Shown: positions 24,445 through 31,858 of the stretch, one piece after another
Layout of the letters: every line of letters starts with the position of its first letter
How positions within the stretch are numbered: the stretch's first letter is position 1
Assembly (NCBI GenBank): GCA_035528235.1
Contig: DATKZB010000134.1
Coordinates: forward strand, 1-46,899
DNA: 46,899 nucleotides
Direction of reading: 5' to 3'
Source: DATKZB01 sp035528235
GTDB lineage: Bacteria; Planctomycetota; Phycisphaerae; FEN-1346
Position numbers and translations under genes: made by a program
Notes under the pieces: model-generated
What the model saw: the letters and a program-made list of their open reading frames with translations, nothing else
The model's database searches: none
Told to the model about the DNA's origin: nothing

Positions 24445-24515
24445 CCGGCGGACTTGTCCGCCGCGAGGAGTCGAAACCGTTTGTTAGCCGGCGGACTTGT
24501 CCGCCGCGAGGAGTC
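24440..24515 (+). repeat. Two perfect 33-bp hairpin repeats between pyrE and yicC
   Basis: Identical copies occupy 24440-24472 and 24483-24515, separated by 10 bp. Each begins GTTAGCCGGCGGAC, has the hairpin GGCGGAC-TT-GTCCGCC, and ends GCGAGGAGTC. The first supplies the TAG stop of pyrE. The GAGGAG of the second, 10 bp before ATG 24524, is the only visible ribosome-binding site for yicC. Its hairpin would lie directly upstream of that site in the mRNA. Confidence 0.85.
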
Positions 24516-24523
24516 ACGACACG

Positions 24524-25390
24524 ATGATCCGCAGTATGACAGGCTATGGCGCGGCCGAGCGGACGAACGACCAGGTCCGCATCGTGGTCGAGGTTCGGTC
24601 CGTCAACAACCGCTTTCTCAAAGTGAACCAGCGGGTGCCCAGCGGCCTGGGCGCCGTCGAGGTGACCATCGAGCGTCTTCTGCGCAAGGCCATCAGCCGC
24701 GGCACCGTGAACGTGGCCCTGACGGTCGAGCCGCGCGGTGTCGCCGCCCGCGCCCCCATCAACACCGACATCCTGGCGGCCTACAAGCGCGACCTGGCCG
24801 CCGTGACCGACCACCTGTCCGACGACGCCCTGCTGACCCTGCCGGGCGTGGTCGGAAGCGAGGAGATCCTGCTGACGGGCATCCACGACCTGCCGCGCGA
24901 GATTGAGGCCGCCGTCGCGGCCGCCGTCGAAAACCTCAACCGCATGCGCGACACCGAGGGCCAGGCCACCGCCGGCGACCTGGCGACCACGATCGACGAC
25001 GTCGAGCAGCGCATCGCCGCCATCCAGGCCCGGGCGCCGACCGTCGTCGACGAGTATCGCGTGCGGCTCAAGGAACGCGTCGAGGCGATGCTCAACGGCG
25101 TCGACGTGACGCCCGACGACCAGACGCTCATCCGCGAGGTCGCCTTCTTTGCCGAACGGTCCGACATCAACGAGGAACTGGCCCGTCTGGCGAGCCACGT
25201 GGCCCAGTTCCGCGAGGTGCTGGCCGACTCGGGGCTCGCCGGCAGGAAGTTCGAGTTCCTGACCCAGGAAATGTACCGCGAGGTCAACACGATCGGTTCC
25301 AAGGCGAACGACCCGGAGATCTCACGCCAGGTCGTCGAGATCAAGGTCGGCATCGACCGGCTCCGCGAACAGTCGCTGAACATCGAATGA
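24524..25390 (+). CDS. yicC: YicC family endoribonuclease
   Basis: The 288-residue product matches the YicC/YloC family, whose members have recently been tied to RNA cleavage. Landmarks are IRSMTGYGAAE at the start, EVRSVNNRFLKVNQRVP, and the C-terminal DUF1732 region with FAERSDINEELARLASH and the ending GRKFEFLTQEMYREVNTIGSKA. ATG 24524 begins the conserved part. The stop overlaps the gmk start in ATGA. The order yicC-gmk-rpoZ-coaBC is widely conserved in bacteria, which supports the call. Confidence 0.95.
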   Translation: MIRSMTGYGAAERTNDQVRIVVEVRSVNNRFLKVNQRVPSGLGAVEVTIERLLRKAISRGTVNVALTVEPRGVAARAPINTDILAAYKRDLAAVTDHLSDDALLTLPGVVGSEEILLTGIHDLPREIEAAVAAAVENLNRMRDTEGQATAGDLATTIDDVEQRIAAIQARAPTVVDEYRVRLKERVEAMLNGVDVTPDDQTLIREVAFFAERSDINEELARLASHVAQFREVLADSGLAGRKFEFLTQEMYREVNTIGSKANDPEISRQVVEIKVGIDRLREQSLNIE

Positions 25391-26013
25391 CCGCTCCAGA
25401 GCCAGTGGCGAAACGCAGCACGCCGGGCGCGCGGCCGCCGGCCTCGGGCCGCCACCTCGTCGTGGTCAGCGGGCCCAGCGGCGCGGGCAAGACGACCGTC
25501 TGCCGGGCCGTCGCCGAGCGGATGGGTGTGCCCATCAGCACCAGCGCCACCACGCGGCCGCGGCGGGCCGGAGAGGTCGACGGAAAGGACTATGACTTCA
25601 TCGGCGAGGAAGAGTTCCGCCGGCGCGCCGACCAGGGGCGATTCGTCGAGTGGGCCGAGGTCTTCGGCCGCCTCTACGGCACCCCCGTCGAGCAACTCGA
25701 CCGGGCACGCCAGGCCGGCGACGTCCTGCTCCTGGAGATCGACGTTCAGGGCGGGATCCAGATTAAGAAGAAGTTTCCAGAGGCGTTGGCCATCCTGTTG
25801 CTGCCGCCCGACCCTCAGGCCCTTCGGTCGCGCCTTTCGAAGCGCGGCACCGAAGCGCCCGAGGAGGCCAGCCAACGGGTCGCCCAGGCCCAGGAAGAAG
25901 TCCGGAAAGCCAGGCAAGCCGGCTGCTACGACGCCGAGGTCGTCAACGACCGCCTCGACGACGCCGTCCGGCAGGTCATCGAATGGGTCGAAACACGGAG
26001 GAAGCAATCGTGA
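25387..26013 (+). CDS. gmk: Guanylate kinase
   Basis: Gmk phosphorylates GMP to GDP. The 208-residue product has the P-loop VVSGPSGAGKTTVCRAV (about residues 26-42), the GMP-binding TSATTRPRRAGEVDGKDYDF, FVEWAEVFGRLYGTP, LLEIDVQGG, and the lid-associated arginine segment RLSKRGTE. About 20 extra residues, rich in Pro and Ala, precede the core. It starts within the yicC stop and ends within the rpoZ start (GTGA), so the three genes are translationally linked. Confidence 0.96.
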   Translation: MTAPEPVAKRSTPGARPPASGRHLVVVSGPSGAGKTTVCRAVAERMGVPISTSATTRPRRAGEVDGKDYDFIGEEEFRRRADQGRFVEWAEVFGRLYGTPVEQLDRARQAGDVLLLEIDVQGGIQIKKKFPEALAILLLPPDPQALRSRLSKRGTEAPEEASQRVAQAQEEVRKARQAGCYDAEVVNDRLDDAVRQVIEWVETRRKQS

Positions 26014-26261
26014 TTGAGGCACTCAAAAGCGACGACGTCGTCAACAAAGCGGGCGGACGGTTCAAACTGGCCTCCCTCGTCCAGAAGCGGCTCGTCGACG
26101 TGACGTTGGGCGCGCCCCTGCTGGTCGAGCGAGGCAACATGACGCTGATGGAGGCCGTCGTCCAGGAGGTCCTCGAGGGCAAAATCACCCTGGAACCGCG
26201 CGAGACGGGCGCCGCGGCGGCCAAGGGACAAGAGGGCCTCCCCGGCGAGGAAGACAAGTAG
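26010..26261 (+). CDS. rpoZ: RNA polymerase omega subunit
   Basis: Omega helps assemble the beta' subunit. The 83-residue product fits the family in length and position, with DVVNKAGGRFKLASLVQKR (omega's conserved N-terminal helix) and EAVVQEVLEGKI (the ALREIAEGKI-equivalent). GTG 26010 is chosen because GGAGGA lies 7 bp upstream and it overlaps the gmk stop. An earlier in-frame ATG at 25983 would extend into gmk without a ribosome-binding site. Confidence 0.9.
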   Translation: MIEALKSDDVVNKAGGRFKLASLVQKRLVDVTLGAPLLVERGNMTLMEAVVQEVLEGKITLEPRETGAAAAKGQEGLPGEEDK

Positions 26262-26358
26262 ACGTGATCCGCGGTGCCGGCCTGGCGGACCGGGCATCCT
26301 GGCCCCGCCCGGACGACCCAGGCATGGCAGCCGCCACCGCTGCGCGGAGCCTTCGGCA

Positions 26359-26952
26359 ATGACAACGCCCCAACCCGAATCCAAGACCCTGGCCGGCCGC
26401 GAGGTCCTCGTCGGCGTCACGGGCGGCATTGCGGCCTACAAGACCGCGACGCTCGTCTCGCGCCTCGTCCAGGCCGGCGCCGCCGTCACGGTCGTCATGA
26501 CCGAGGCCGCCAAGCGGTTCGTCGGCCCGCTGACGTTTCAGACGCTCTCCGGCCGACCGGTTTACTCGGACCTGTGGGCGCCGCCCGAGTCGGTCCGGGC
26601 CGACCACGTCGGCCTGGCCCAGGCGGCCGAACTGGTGGTGGTCGCCCCGGCGACGGCCAACCTCCTCGGCCAACTCGCCCACGGCATCGCCGACGATTTG
26701 CTCTCGACCCTGCTGTTGGCCGTCGACGCCCCCGTCATCGTGGCGCCGGCCATGAACGAGCGGATGTGGCGGCACCCGGCCGTCCAGGCGAACTGCGAGA
26801 CACTACGGTCGCGCGGCATACGGTTCGTCGGACCGGCCCAGGGGCACCTGGCCTGCGGCACCGTCGGCGAAGGCCGCATGGCCGAACCCCAAGACATCCT
26901 GGCGTCCGTCGCCCGCCTCCTGGGCGAGACGCCACGCAAAACCAAGCCGTGA
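26359..26952 (+). CDS. coaC: Phosphopantothenoylcysteine decarboxylase (CoaC, stand-alone)
   Basis: CoaC is the FMN-dependent enzyme that decarboxylates phosphopantothenoylcysteine in CoA synthesis. The 197-residue product shows LVGVTGGIAAYKTATLVSRL for FMN binding, ADHVGLAQAAELVVVAPATA with the active-site His, LAHGIADDLLSTL, the PAMNERMW motif, and the lid GHLACGTVGEGRM with the conserved Cys. Most bacteria carry this as the first half of a fused CoaBC; here the CoaB half is a separate gene 77 bp downstream. Confidence 0.94.
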   Translation: MTTPQPESKTLAGREVLVGVTGGIAAYKTATLVSRLVQAGAAVTVVMTEAAKRFVGPLTFQTLSGRPVYSDLWAPPESVRADHVGLAQAAELVVVAPATANLLGQLAHGIADDLLSTLLLAVDAPVIVAPAMNERMWRHPAVQANCETLRSRGIRFVGPAQGHLACGTVGEGRMAEPQDILASVARLLGETPRKTKP

Positions 26953-27029
26953 GCCACGCACAACGCCGGCGCCGCGGCCGCACGATGGCCGGCGATGATC
27001 ATCCGGACCTCCCCGATCGAGGAGTTCGC

Positions 27030-27662
27030 ATGCGCATTCTCATCACCGCCGGACCCACGCGCGAGTACCTGGACCCCGTGCGGTACATCTCGAACGCATC
27101 GAGCGGGCGTATCGGGGTCGCTCTGGCGGCCGCCGCCAAGGCCCAGGGGCACCACGTCACCCTCATCCTGGGGCCGACCCACCTCGAACCGCCCGAGGTC
27201 GACGACCTCGTCCGCGTGACGAGCGCCGCCGACATGTTCGAGGCCACGGTCGCCCGGTTCGACGGGTGCGAGGTTTTCATCGCCGCGGCCGCCGTCGCCG
27301 ACTTCCGGCCCGTCGGGCGCGAGCAGCACAAGATCAAGAAACGGCCCGGACGCATCAGCATCGAACTCGAAGCCACCGCCGACATCCTCGGCAGCATGGG
27401 CCGACGCCGGCGGCGCGGCCAGGTCCTCGTGGGATTCTGCCTGGAAACGACGGACCTGGAACGCCGGGCACGCGGCAAACTGGAGGCCAAGGGGCTCGAC
27501 CTGGTCGTCGCCAACTCGGCCGACGCCATCGACGCCCCGCGCCAGGACGCACTCATCCTGACACCCGGCGGACGCACCGAGACCCTCACCCAGGTCACCA
27601 AAGAGGAACTCGCCGACCGCGTCCTGGCCGCCGCCATGGCCGTCAAGGGCGCCAGACGCTGA
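27030..27662 (+). CDS. coaB: Phosphopantothenate-cysteine ligase (CoaB, stand-alone)
   Basis: CoaB condenses 4'-phosphopantothenate with cysteine using a nucleotide triphosphate. The 210-residue product carries the CoaB signatures ITAGPTREYLDPVRYISN, ASSGRIGVALA, the acyl-cytidylate site AAAVADFRP, HKIKK with the key lysines, and LVVANSADAI. ATG 27030 has GAGGAG seven bases upstream and coincides with the start of homology. It is the separated second half of the usual CoaBC fusion. Confidence 0.93.
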   Translation: MRILITAGPTREYLDPVRYISNASSGRIGVALAAAAKAQGHHVTLILGPTHLEPPEVDDLVRVTSAADMFEATVARFDGCEVFIAAAAVADFRPVGREQHKIKKRPGRISIELEATADILGSMGRRRRRGQVLVGFCLETTDLERRARGKLEAKGLDLVVANSADAIDAPRQDALILTPGGRTETLTQVTKEELADRVLAAAMAVKGARR

Positions 27663-27700
27663 CGCCCAAGGCCGCGCCTCGCGGCCGCGGCCATGTGTTT

Positions 27701-27728
27701 GCGCGGCGGGTCCCCGTACCCGCCGCGC
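27701..27728. repeat. Hairpin after coaB
   Basis: GCGCGGCGGGT and ACCCGCCGCGC pair around CCCCGT. The same hairpin, differing by one or two bases, is the left half of the element at 29390-29503. No T-tract follows. Confidence 0.7.
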
Positions 27729-27758
27729 GGCATAAAGGAGCGACGTAACGTCGCGGGC

Positions 27759-27998
27759 CTACGCGGACCCCTCGCAGTCGCAGCCGGTGTCGCACTTCGA
27801 CGGGGCGGCCGGCGGCTCGGCCCCGCAGCACGGTTTCTTCTTCGTCGCGCGGTCCAGCAGGTTGATCTCGGCGTCCACGACGCTCCGCAGTGCGAGCAGG
27901 AACTCCCGCCCGGCGCCCACCGCGTGGTCCTTCGCGGGAGCGAACTCCGCCATAATCGTCCCGAGGGCCTCGCGGGCCTTCTTCACGTGATCCGCCAT
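27759..27998 (-). CDS. Small acidic/helical protein with a Cys-rich tail, unknown
   Basis: The 79-residue product starts at ATG 27998 behind AAGGAGG. Residues 1-50 look helical (VKKAREALGTIMAEFAPAK, then FLLALRSVVDAEINLLDR). After a KKK patch the tail holds five cysteines in PCCGAEPP and KCDTGCDCEGSA, suited to metal binding. No family was recognised. It has its own promoter, divergent from the flavoprotein gene. The good ribosome-binding site and promoter argue that it is real. Confidence 0.72.
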   Translation of the reverse strand: MADHVKKAREALGTIMAEFAPAKDHAVGAGREFLLALRSVVDAEINLLDRATKKKPCCGAEPPAAPSKCDTGCDCEGSA

Positions 27999-28040
27999 GG
28001 TGCTTCCTCCTTGTGGTTTGTGCTACCGCGTCCGACCATC

Positions 28041-28069
28041 AGCATAGCGTGCGGGGCGGCAGGGGTCAA
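28041..28069 (-). promoter_or_regulatory. Promoter of the small Cys-rich protein
   Basis: On the minus strand TTGACC (28069-28064), a 17-bp spacer and TATGCT (28046-28041). Transcription would start about 10 bp downstream of the -10 box, leaving a leader of about 35 nt that contains the AAGGAGG site. Confidence 0.55.
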
Positions 28070-28084
28070 CCGCAACCCACATCG

Positions 28085-28113
28085 TTGCGGCGGCGGGGCC
28101 GTGCCGCTACGAT
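28085..28113 (+). promoter_or_regulatory. Promoter of the BaiN-type flavoprotein, near-leaderless
   Basis: TTGCGG (28085-28090), a 17-bp spacer and TACGAT (28108-28113). The coding ATG is at 28122, eight bases after the -10 box, so the message would have almost no leader. No Shine-Dalgarno is visible. Confidence 0.5.
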
Positions 28114-28121
28114 GCACCCTC

Positions 28122-29390
28122 ATGGAATCCTCCGCAATCGGCAGCGAGGCGGCCGACGTGGCGGTCGTCGGCGCCGGGCCGGCCGGCCTGATGGCCGCCA
28201 TCACCGCGGCCCAGGGCGGACGCCGCGTCCTGGTGCTCGAACAACTCCAGGTCCCCGGCCGCAAACTCCTCGCCACCGGCGGCGGACGGTGCAACCTCGC
28301 CAACACGCTCCCCCCCGAGGAGTTCATGGCCCGCTTCGGGCGACAGGGCCGGTTCATGCAGCCCGCGCTCGCGGCCATGGACGGCGACGGCCTGCGCCGG
28401 TTCTTCGACGCCTTGGGCGTGCCCACCCACGCGCCCGACGGCTTGCACGTCTACCCCGTCAGCGAGAAGGCCGCCGACGTTCTGGACGCCCTGCGGCGGC
28501 GGATGAAGACGCTCGGCGGCGTCGTCCGCGCACGGGTCCGCGTGACCGGCCTCGCCATCGGCAACGGCACGCTCCAGGGTCTGGAGACCGACGGCGGCCC
28601 CGTTGCTGCGCGGCACGTCGTCGTGGCGACGGGCGGGCGCGGCTACCCCGCCCTCGGCGCCACCGGCACAGGATACGCCCTCGCCCGGCAGGCGGGGCAC
28701 TCGATGGTCGAGCCGACGCCGGCCCTCGTGCCGCTGGTGACGCGGGAAACGTGGCCGGCCGAGTGCGCGGGCGTCGCGCTGCCGGCCGCCCGGGTCCGCA
28801 TCGACCTGCCCAGACAGGCGAAGGCGGGCCGGACGGGCGACGTCCTCCTGACGCACACGGGCCTCTCGGGCCCGGCGGTGCTCGACCTCTCGGGCGACGT
28901 GGCGGCGATGCTCGCACACCGGCCGACGGTGCCGCTTCGCCTCGACCTTGTGCCGGGAACCACCCACCAGGAGTGGATCCGGCGGTTCGACCGCTGGCAG
29001 GAATCGGACGGGGCCAGGACCCTCGGCACGCTGCTCGGCCGGCACGTGCCACGGTCGTTGGCCAAAGTGCTCTGCCGGCTGGCGGGCATCGACCCCGGCT
29101 GGCGGCCGGGGCGGCTGACGCGGCCGCTCCGCCGCACGCTTGCCGACCTCCTGACCGCCCTGCCCCTGACCGTCACGGGCACCGAGGGTTGGGACCGCGC
29201 CATGGTGACGCGCGGCGGGGTGGCGCTGAAGGAGGTCGACCCGGCGACGCTCGGGAGCCGCCGCCTGCCGGGTCTCGCCTTCGCGGGCGAAATCCTGGAC
29301 CTCGACGGACCCAGCGGCGGGTTCAACCTTCAGTGGGCCTTCGCAAGCGGGCACCTGGCCGGCCGGTCCATGGTCGCCGGAGCAATTTGA
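28122..29390 (+). CDS. NAD(P)/FAD-dependent oxidoreductase, BaiN/HI0933 family
   Basis: The 422-residue product is a flavoprotein with the dinucleotide-binding motif VVGAGPAGLMAAITAAQGG (about residues 14-32) and the family hallmark GRKLLATGGGRCNLAN. The segments VVVATGGRGYPALGATGTGYALA and LTHTGLSGPAVLDLS, and the C-terminal FAGEILDLDGPSGGFNLQWA, complete the HI0933 pattern. Members include the bile-acid enzyme BaiN, but most have unknown substrates. ATG 28122 is chosen from the promoter position. The stop TGA runs into the left terminal repeat of the element at 29390. Confidence 0.92.
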   Translation: MESSAIGSEAADVAVVGAGPAGLMAAITAAQGGRRVLVLEQLQVPGRKLLATGGGRCNLANTLPPEEFMARFGRQGRFMQPALAAMDGDGLRRFFDALGVPTHAPDGLHVYPVSEKAADVLDALRRRMKTLGGVVRARVRVTGLAIGNGTLQGLETDGGPVAARHVVVATGGRGYPALGATGTGYALARQAGHSMVEPTPALVPLVTRETWPAECAGVALPAARVRIDLPRQAKAGRTGDVLLTHTGLSGPAVLDLSGDVAAMLAHRPTVPLRLDLVPGTTHQEWIRRFDRWQESDGARTLGTLLGRHVPRSLAKVLCRLAGIDPGWRPGRLTRPLRRTLADLLTALPLTVTGTEGWDRAMVTRGGVALKEVDPATLGSRRLPGLAFAGEILDLDGPSGGFNLQWAFASGHLAGRSMVAGAI

Positions 29391-29503
29391 GATTGCGTGT
29401 CTGCGCGGCGGGTCCCCGCACCCGCCGCGCTGGGCGTCCGACTGCGGGTCGGCGCGGTGGGTACGGGGACCCACCGCGCCCAAGGGATGTGAATACGCAA
29501 TCT
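29390..29503. repeat. 114-bp palindromic element with two large hairpins
   Basis: The outer ends AGATTGCGT (29390-29398) and ACGCAATCT (29495-29503) are perfect inverted repeats. Inside, the left hairpin GCGCGGCGGGT/ACCCGCCGCGC (29403-29430) and the right hairpin GCGCGGTGGGT/ACCCACCGCGC (about 29452-29479) are related to each other, so the whole can also fold as one long stem. It begins at the last base of the upstream stop codon and has no coding capacity. Confidence 0.7.
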
Positions 29504-29531
29504 TGAGAGCCGGTAGCGGGAGGTCACAGCC

Positions 29532-31709
29532 ATGAAAGCAACCGGACTGCTTGCAGCCGTGGTGCTGGTCGCGTGGTCGGCCGGCACGGCCGCCGGCGCC
29601 GGCCTGGACGTCGCGGCGTCCCAGAACACGAAGACGGTCCCGCGGTGGGACATCTTCGAGGTCACCTTGCGGCACGACGGCGCGGTCAAGGACCCGTTTG
29701 CCGACGTGACGATCGAGGTCGTGTTCACGTCGCCCGGCGGCCGGGCGTACACGGTGGGCGGATTCCACTATGGCTCGACCACGCCGACCCAGATTCGCCG
29801 CAAGGAGATGCCGGCCGGCCACCAGGGCCGCCGCGTCGAGGTCGAGTACGTCCTGGGCAAGCCGAATCTGTGGAAGGCCCGTTTCGCACCCAACGAGGTC
29901 GGCCGCTGGACCTACGCCTGGACGTTCGCCGACGCCACGGGCAACCAGGCCGCCGGCCGGGGCGCGGTCGAGTGCATCCAGGGCCGCCGCCCCCTGCACG
30001 GTTTCGTCCGCCAGGACCCCCGGAGCCCCATGCGATGGGTCTTTGACGACGGCACGCCGTACCACCCCATCGGGCTGCAGGACGGCTGGTTCGACAACCC
30101 GGGCGTGGGGTCGGTGCTGTCGCAGGCGTCGCTGGAGGGTCCGTTCCGGACCGACCGCAAGGACCTGGCCGCCTCGCCGGCGGGGGCGCTTTTTCGGCGT
30201 GGCCCGGCCCCGAACCCGCAGAACGCCGACGCGCAGTTCCGCCGCTTTGCCGCCTGCGGCTTCAACATGATGCGGTTCAGCCAGCACAACTTCTCGTACA
30301 CCATCTCGCACAACCTCGACCATGTCGGCACGCACGAGAGCGTGATGACCGACGAGCTCCTGGCCCGCATGCGGGCCTACGGCCTGCGCGTCTTCTACGG
30401 CATCTTCGGATACATGAAGGTCGCCAACGACCATCCGGACGACGCCGAGGCGATGGCGAAAGTCAAACGCCAGATCAAGTACCACGTCGACCGCTGGGGC
30501 GCCTACGTCGACTTCTGGGAGTTCCTGAACGAGCAGAACGCCAAGGACGAGTGGTACGCCCAGATGGCCCCGTACCTGAAGTCCATCGACCCGTACCACC
30601 ATCCCGTGACCACCAGTTGGGAACGGCCGCACCTGAAGGACATCGACCTGTCGGCCCCGCACGCGTACCTGGGCCTGGGCGAGGACGGCGCCGCCGGCGG
30701 CATGGCCGGGATGTGCACGGGCTGGAAGAAGCCCGGCAAACCCGTCATCGTGGGCGAGACCGGCAACGTCGTCGACGCCAAGCGCATGGGCGAGTTGGCC
30801 GCCAAGGGCATCGGCGGCGTCTGGGACCCGGGGTCGGCCCTGCGGATGCGACTCCGAAACTGGGCCGCCTTCTTCAACGAGGTCTCGCTCGTCTTCTGGA
30901 ACACCAGTTACGCCCGCGACGGGCACTTCATGAACATCTGGCTGGGGCCCCGGGAACGCGAGTACGTCCGGGCCATGCAGTCGTTCGCCTACGCCCTGGG
31001 CGCGGGCCTGCGGATGGTGCCCGTGGAGGTGACCCCGCACGCCGACGCCCGGGCCTGGGGCCTGGCCAACGACCGCCGGGCCGGCGTCTACCTCGAACAC
31101 CCGAAGGACCACGCGACCCCCCTGGAGGGCATCAAGGTAACGCTCGACGTGCCCTGCCCCGCCAAGGCGTACTGGTACTCGCCCGAGACGGCGGCCATCC
31201 TGGCGACGACCGACGCCCCGTCCGGCCGGCACACGTTCGCGGCCCCGGCGTTCGCGATCGACCTGGCGCTGCTCATCACGCCCGACTCACCGCCCGACGT
31301 CGACGGCGACGGCATCCCCAACGATCGCGACCCGGACGACGACAACGACGGCACGCCCGACGCCAAGGACGCCTTTCCGCTCGACCCGTCGGAATGGGCC
31401 GACGCCGACGGCGACCTCATCGGCGATAACATCGATGCCGACGTCGACGCCGACGGCAAGGGCGACGACCGCAACGGCAACGGCACGCCCGATTGCGAGG
31501 AACTCGACATCGACGGCGACGGCGTGCCGCGCTCGGGCGCCGTGCCGTGGGACGCCTTCCCCCTGGACCCCAAGGAGTGCCGCGACACCGACGGCGACGG
31601 CACGGGCGACAACGCCGACACCGACGACGATGGCGACGGCTGGACCGACGACGAGGAGAAGACGGCCGGCACCGACCCGCTGGACCGGCTGAGTTTCCCC
31701 GCGAAGTAA
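29532..31709 (+). CDS. Secreted DUF5060/glycoside hydrolase-like protein with C-terminal thrombospondin type 3 repeats
   Basis: The 725-residue product has a signal peptide (about residues 1-23), then an immunoglobulin-like DUF5060 domain (about 28-120, with WKARFAPNEVGRWTYAWTF), then a TIM-barrel catalytic domain like clan GH-A. Candidate catalytic residues are Glu334 in FWEFLNEQN and Glu409 in VIVGETGN. The last about 135 residues are Asp-rich calcium-binding repeats (DVDGDGIPNDRDPDDDNDG and related). These repeats suggest a wall- or matrix-associated polysaccharide-degrading enzyme. The substrate is not decidable. GGGAGG precedes the ATG. Confidence 0.87.
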   Translation: MKATGLLAAVVLVAWSAGTAAGAGLDVAASQNTKTVPRWDIFEVTLRHDGAVKDPFADVTIEVVFTSPGGRAYTVGGFHYGSTTPTQIRRKEMPAGHQGRRVEVEYVLGKPNLWKARFAPNEVGRWTYAWTFADATGNQAAGRGAVECIQGRRPLHGFVRQDPRSPMRWVFDDGTPYHPIGLQDGWFDNPGVGSVLSQASLEGPFRTDRKDLAASPAGALFRRGPAPNPQNADAQFRRFAACGFNMMRFSQHNFSYTISHNLDHVGTHESVMTDELLARMRAYGLRVFYGIFGYMKVANDHPDDAEAMAKVKRQIKYHVDRWGAYVDFWEFLNEQNAKDEWYAQMAPYLKSIDPYHHPVTTSWERPHLKDIDLSAPHAYLGLGEDGAAGGMAGMCTGWKKPGKPVIVGETGNVVDAKRMGELAAKGIGGVWDPGSALRMRLRNWAAFFNEVSLVFWNTSYARDGHFMNIWLGPREREYVRAMQSFAYALGAGLRMVPVEVTPHADARAWGLANDRRAGVYLEHPKDHATPLEGIKVTLDVPCPAKAYWYSPETAAILATTDAPSGRHTFAAPAFAIDLALLITPDSPPDVDGDGIPNDRDPDDDNDGTPDAKDAFPLDPSEWADADGDLIGDNIDADVDADGKGDDRNGNGTPDCEELDIDGDGVPRSGAVPWDAFPLDPKECRDTDGDGTGDNADTDDDGDGWTDDEEKTAGTDPLDRLSFPAK

Positions 31710-31715
31710 GGCGGC

Positions 31716-31858
31716 GTTCGGCCCTCGCCGGTACGGCGACGCAAATCCGCGTTTAGCCGTCGCCGGCACGGCGACGAGGCTGGGCGCAAGTTCCCGCGGC
31801 CGTACCGGCCGCGGCTAAACGGTCGCGCGCCACGTTTAGCCGTCGCCGGTACGGCGAC
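31716..31858. repeat. Repeat array 3: direct and inverted GTTTAGCCGTCGCC units
   Basis: Direct hairpin units lie at 31716-31750 (diverged, GTTCGGCCCTCGCC), 31751-31776 and 31834-31858. Between them, about 31790-31822, lies an inverted variant (CGGCCGTACCGGCCG then GGCTAAACGG, the complement of CCGTTTAGCC). The array fills the whole gap between the stop of the GH-like gene and the first recognisable codon of the beta-helix gene. Mixed orientations suggest recombination or repeated insertion. Confidence 0.8.

Noticed and set aside
28107..31232. 1041-codon minus-strand frame opposite the flavoprotein and GH-like genes
   Set aside because: It runs antisense across two genes with clear family motifs and across their intergenic palindrome, and its translation is low-complexity His/Gly/Arg-rich sequence.
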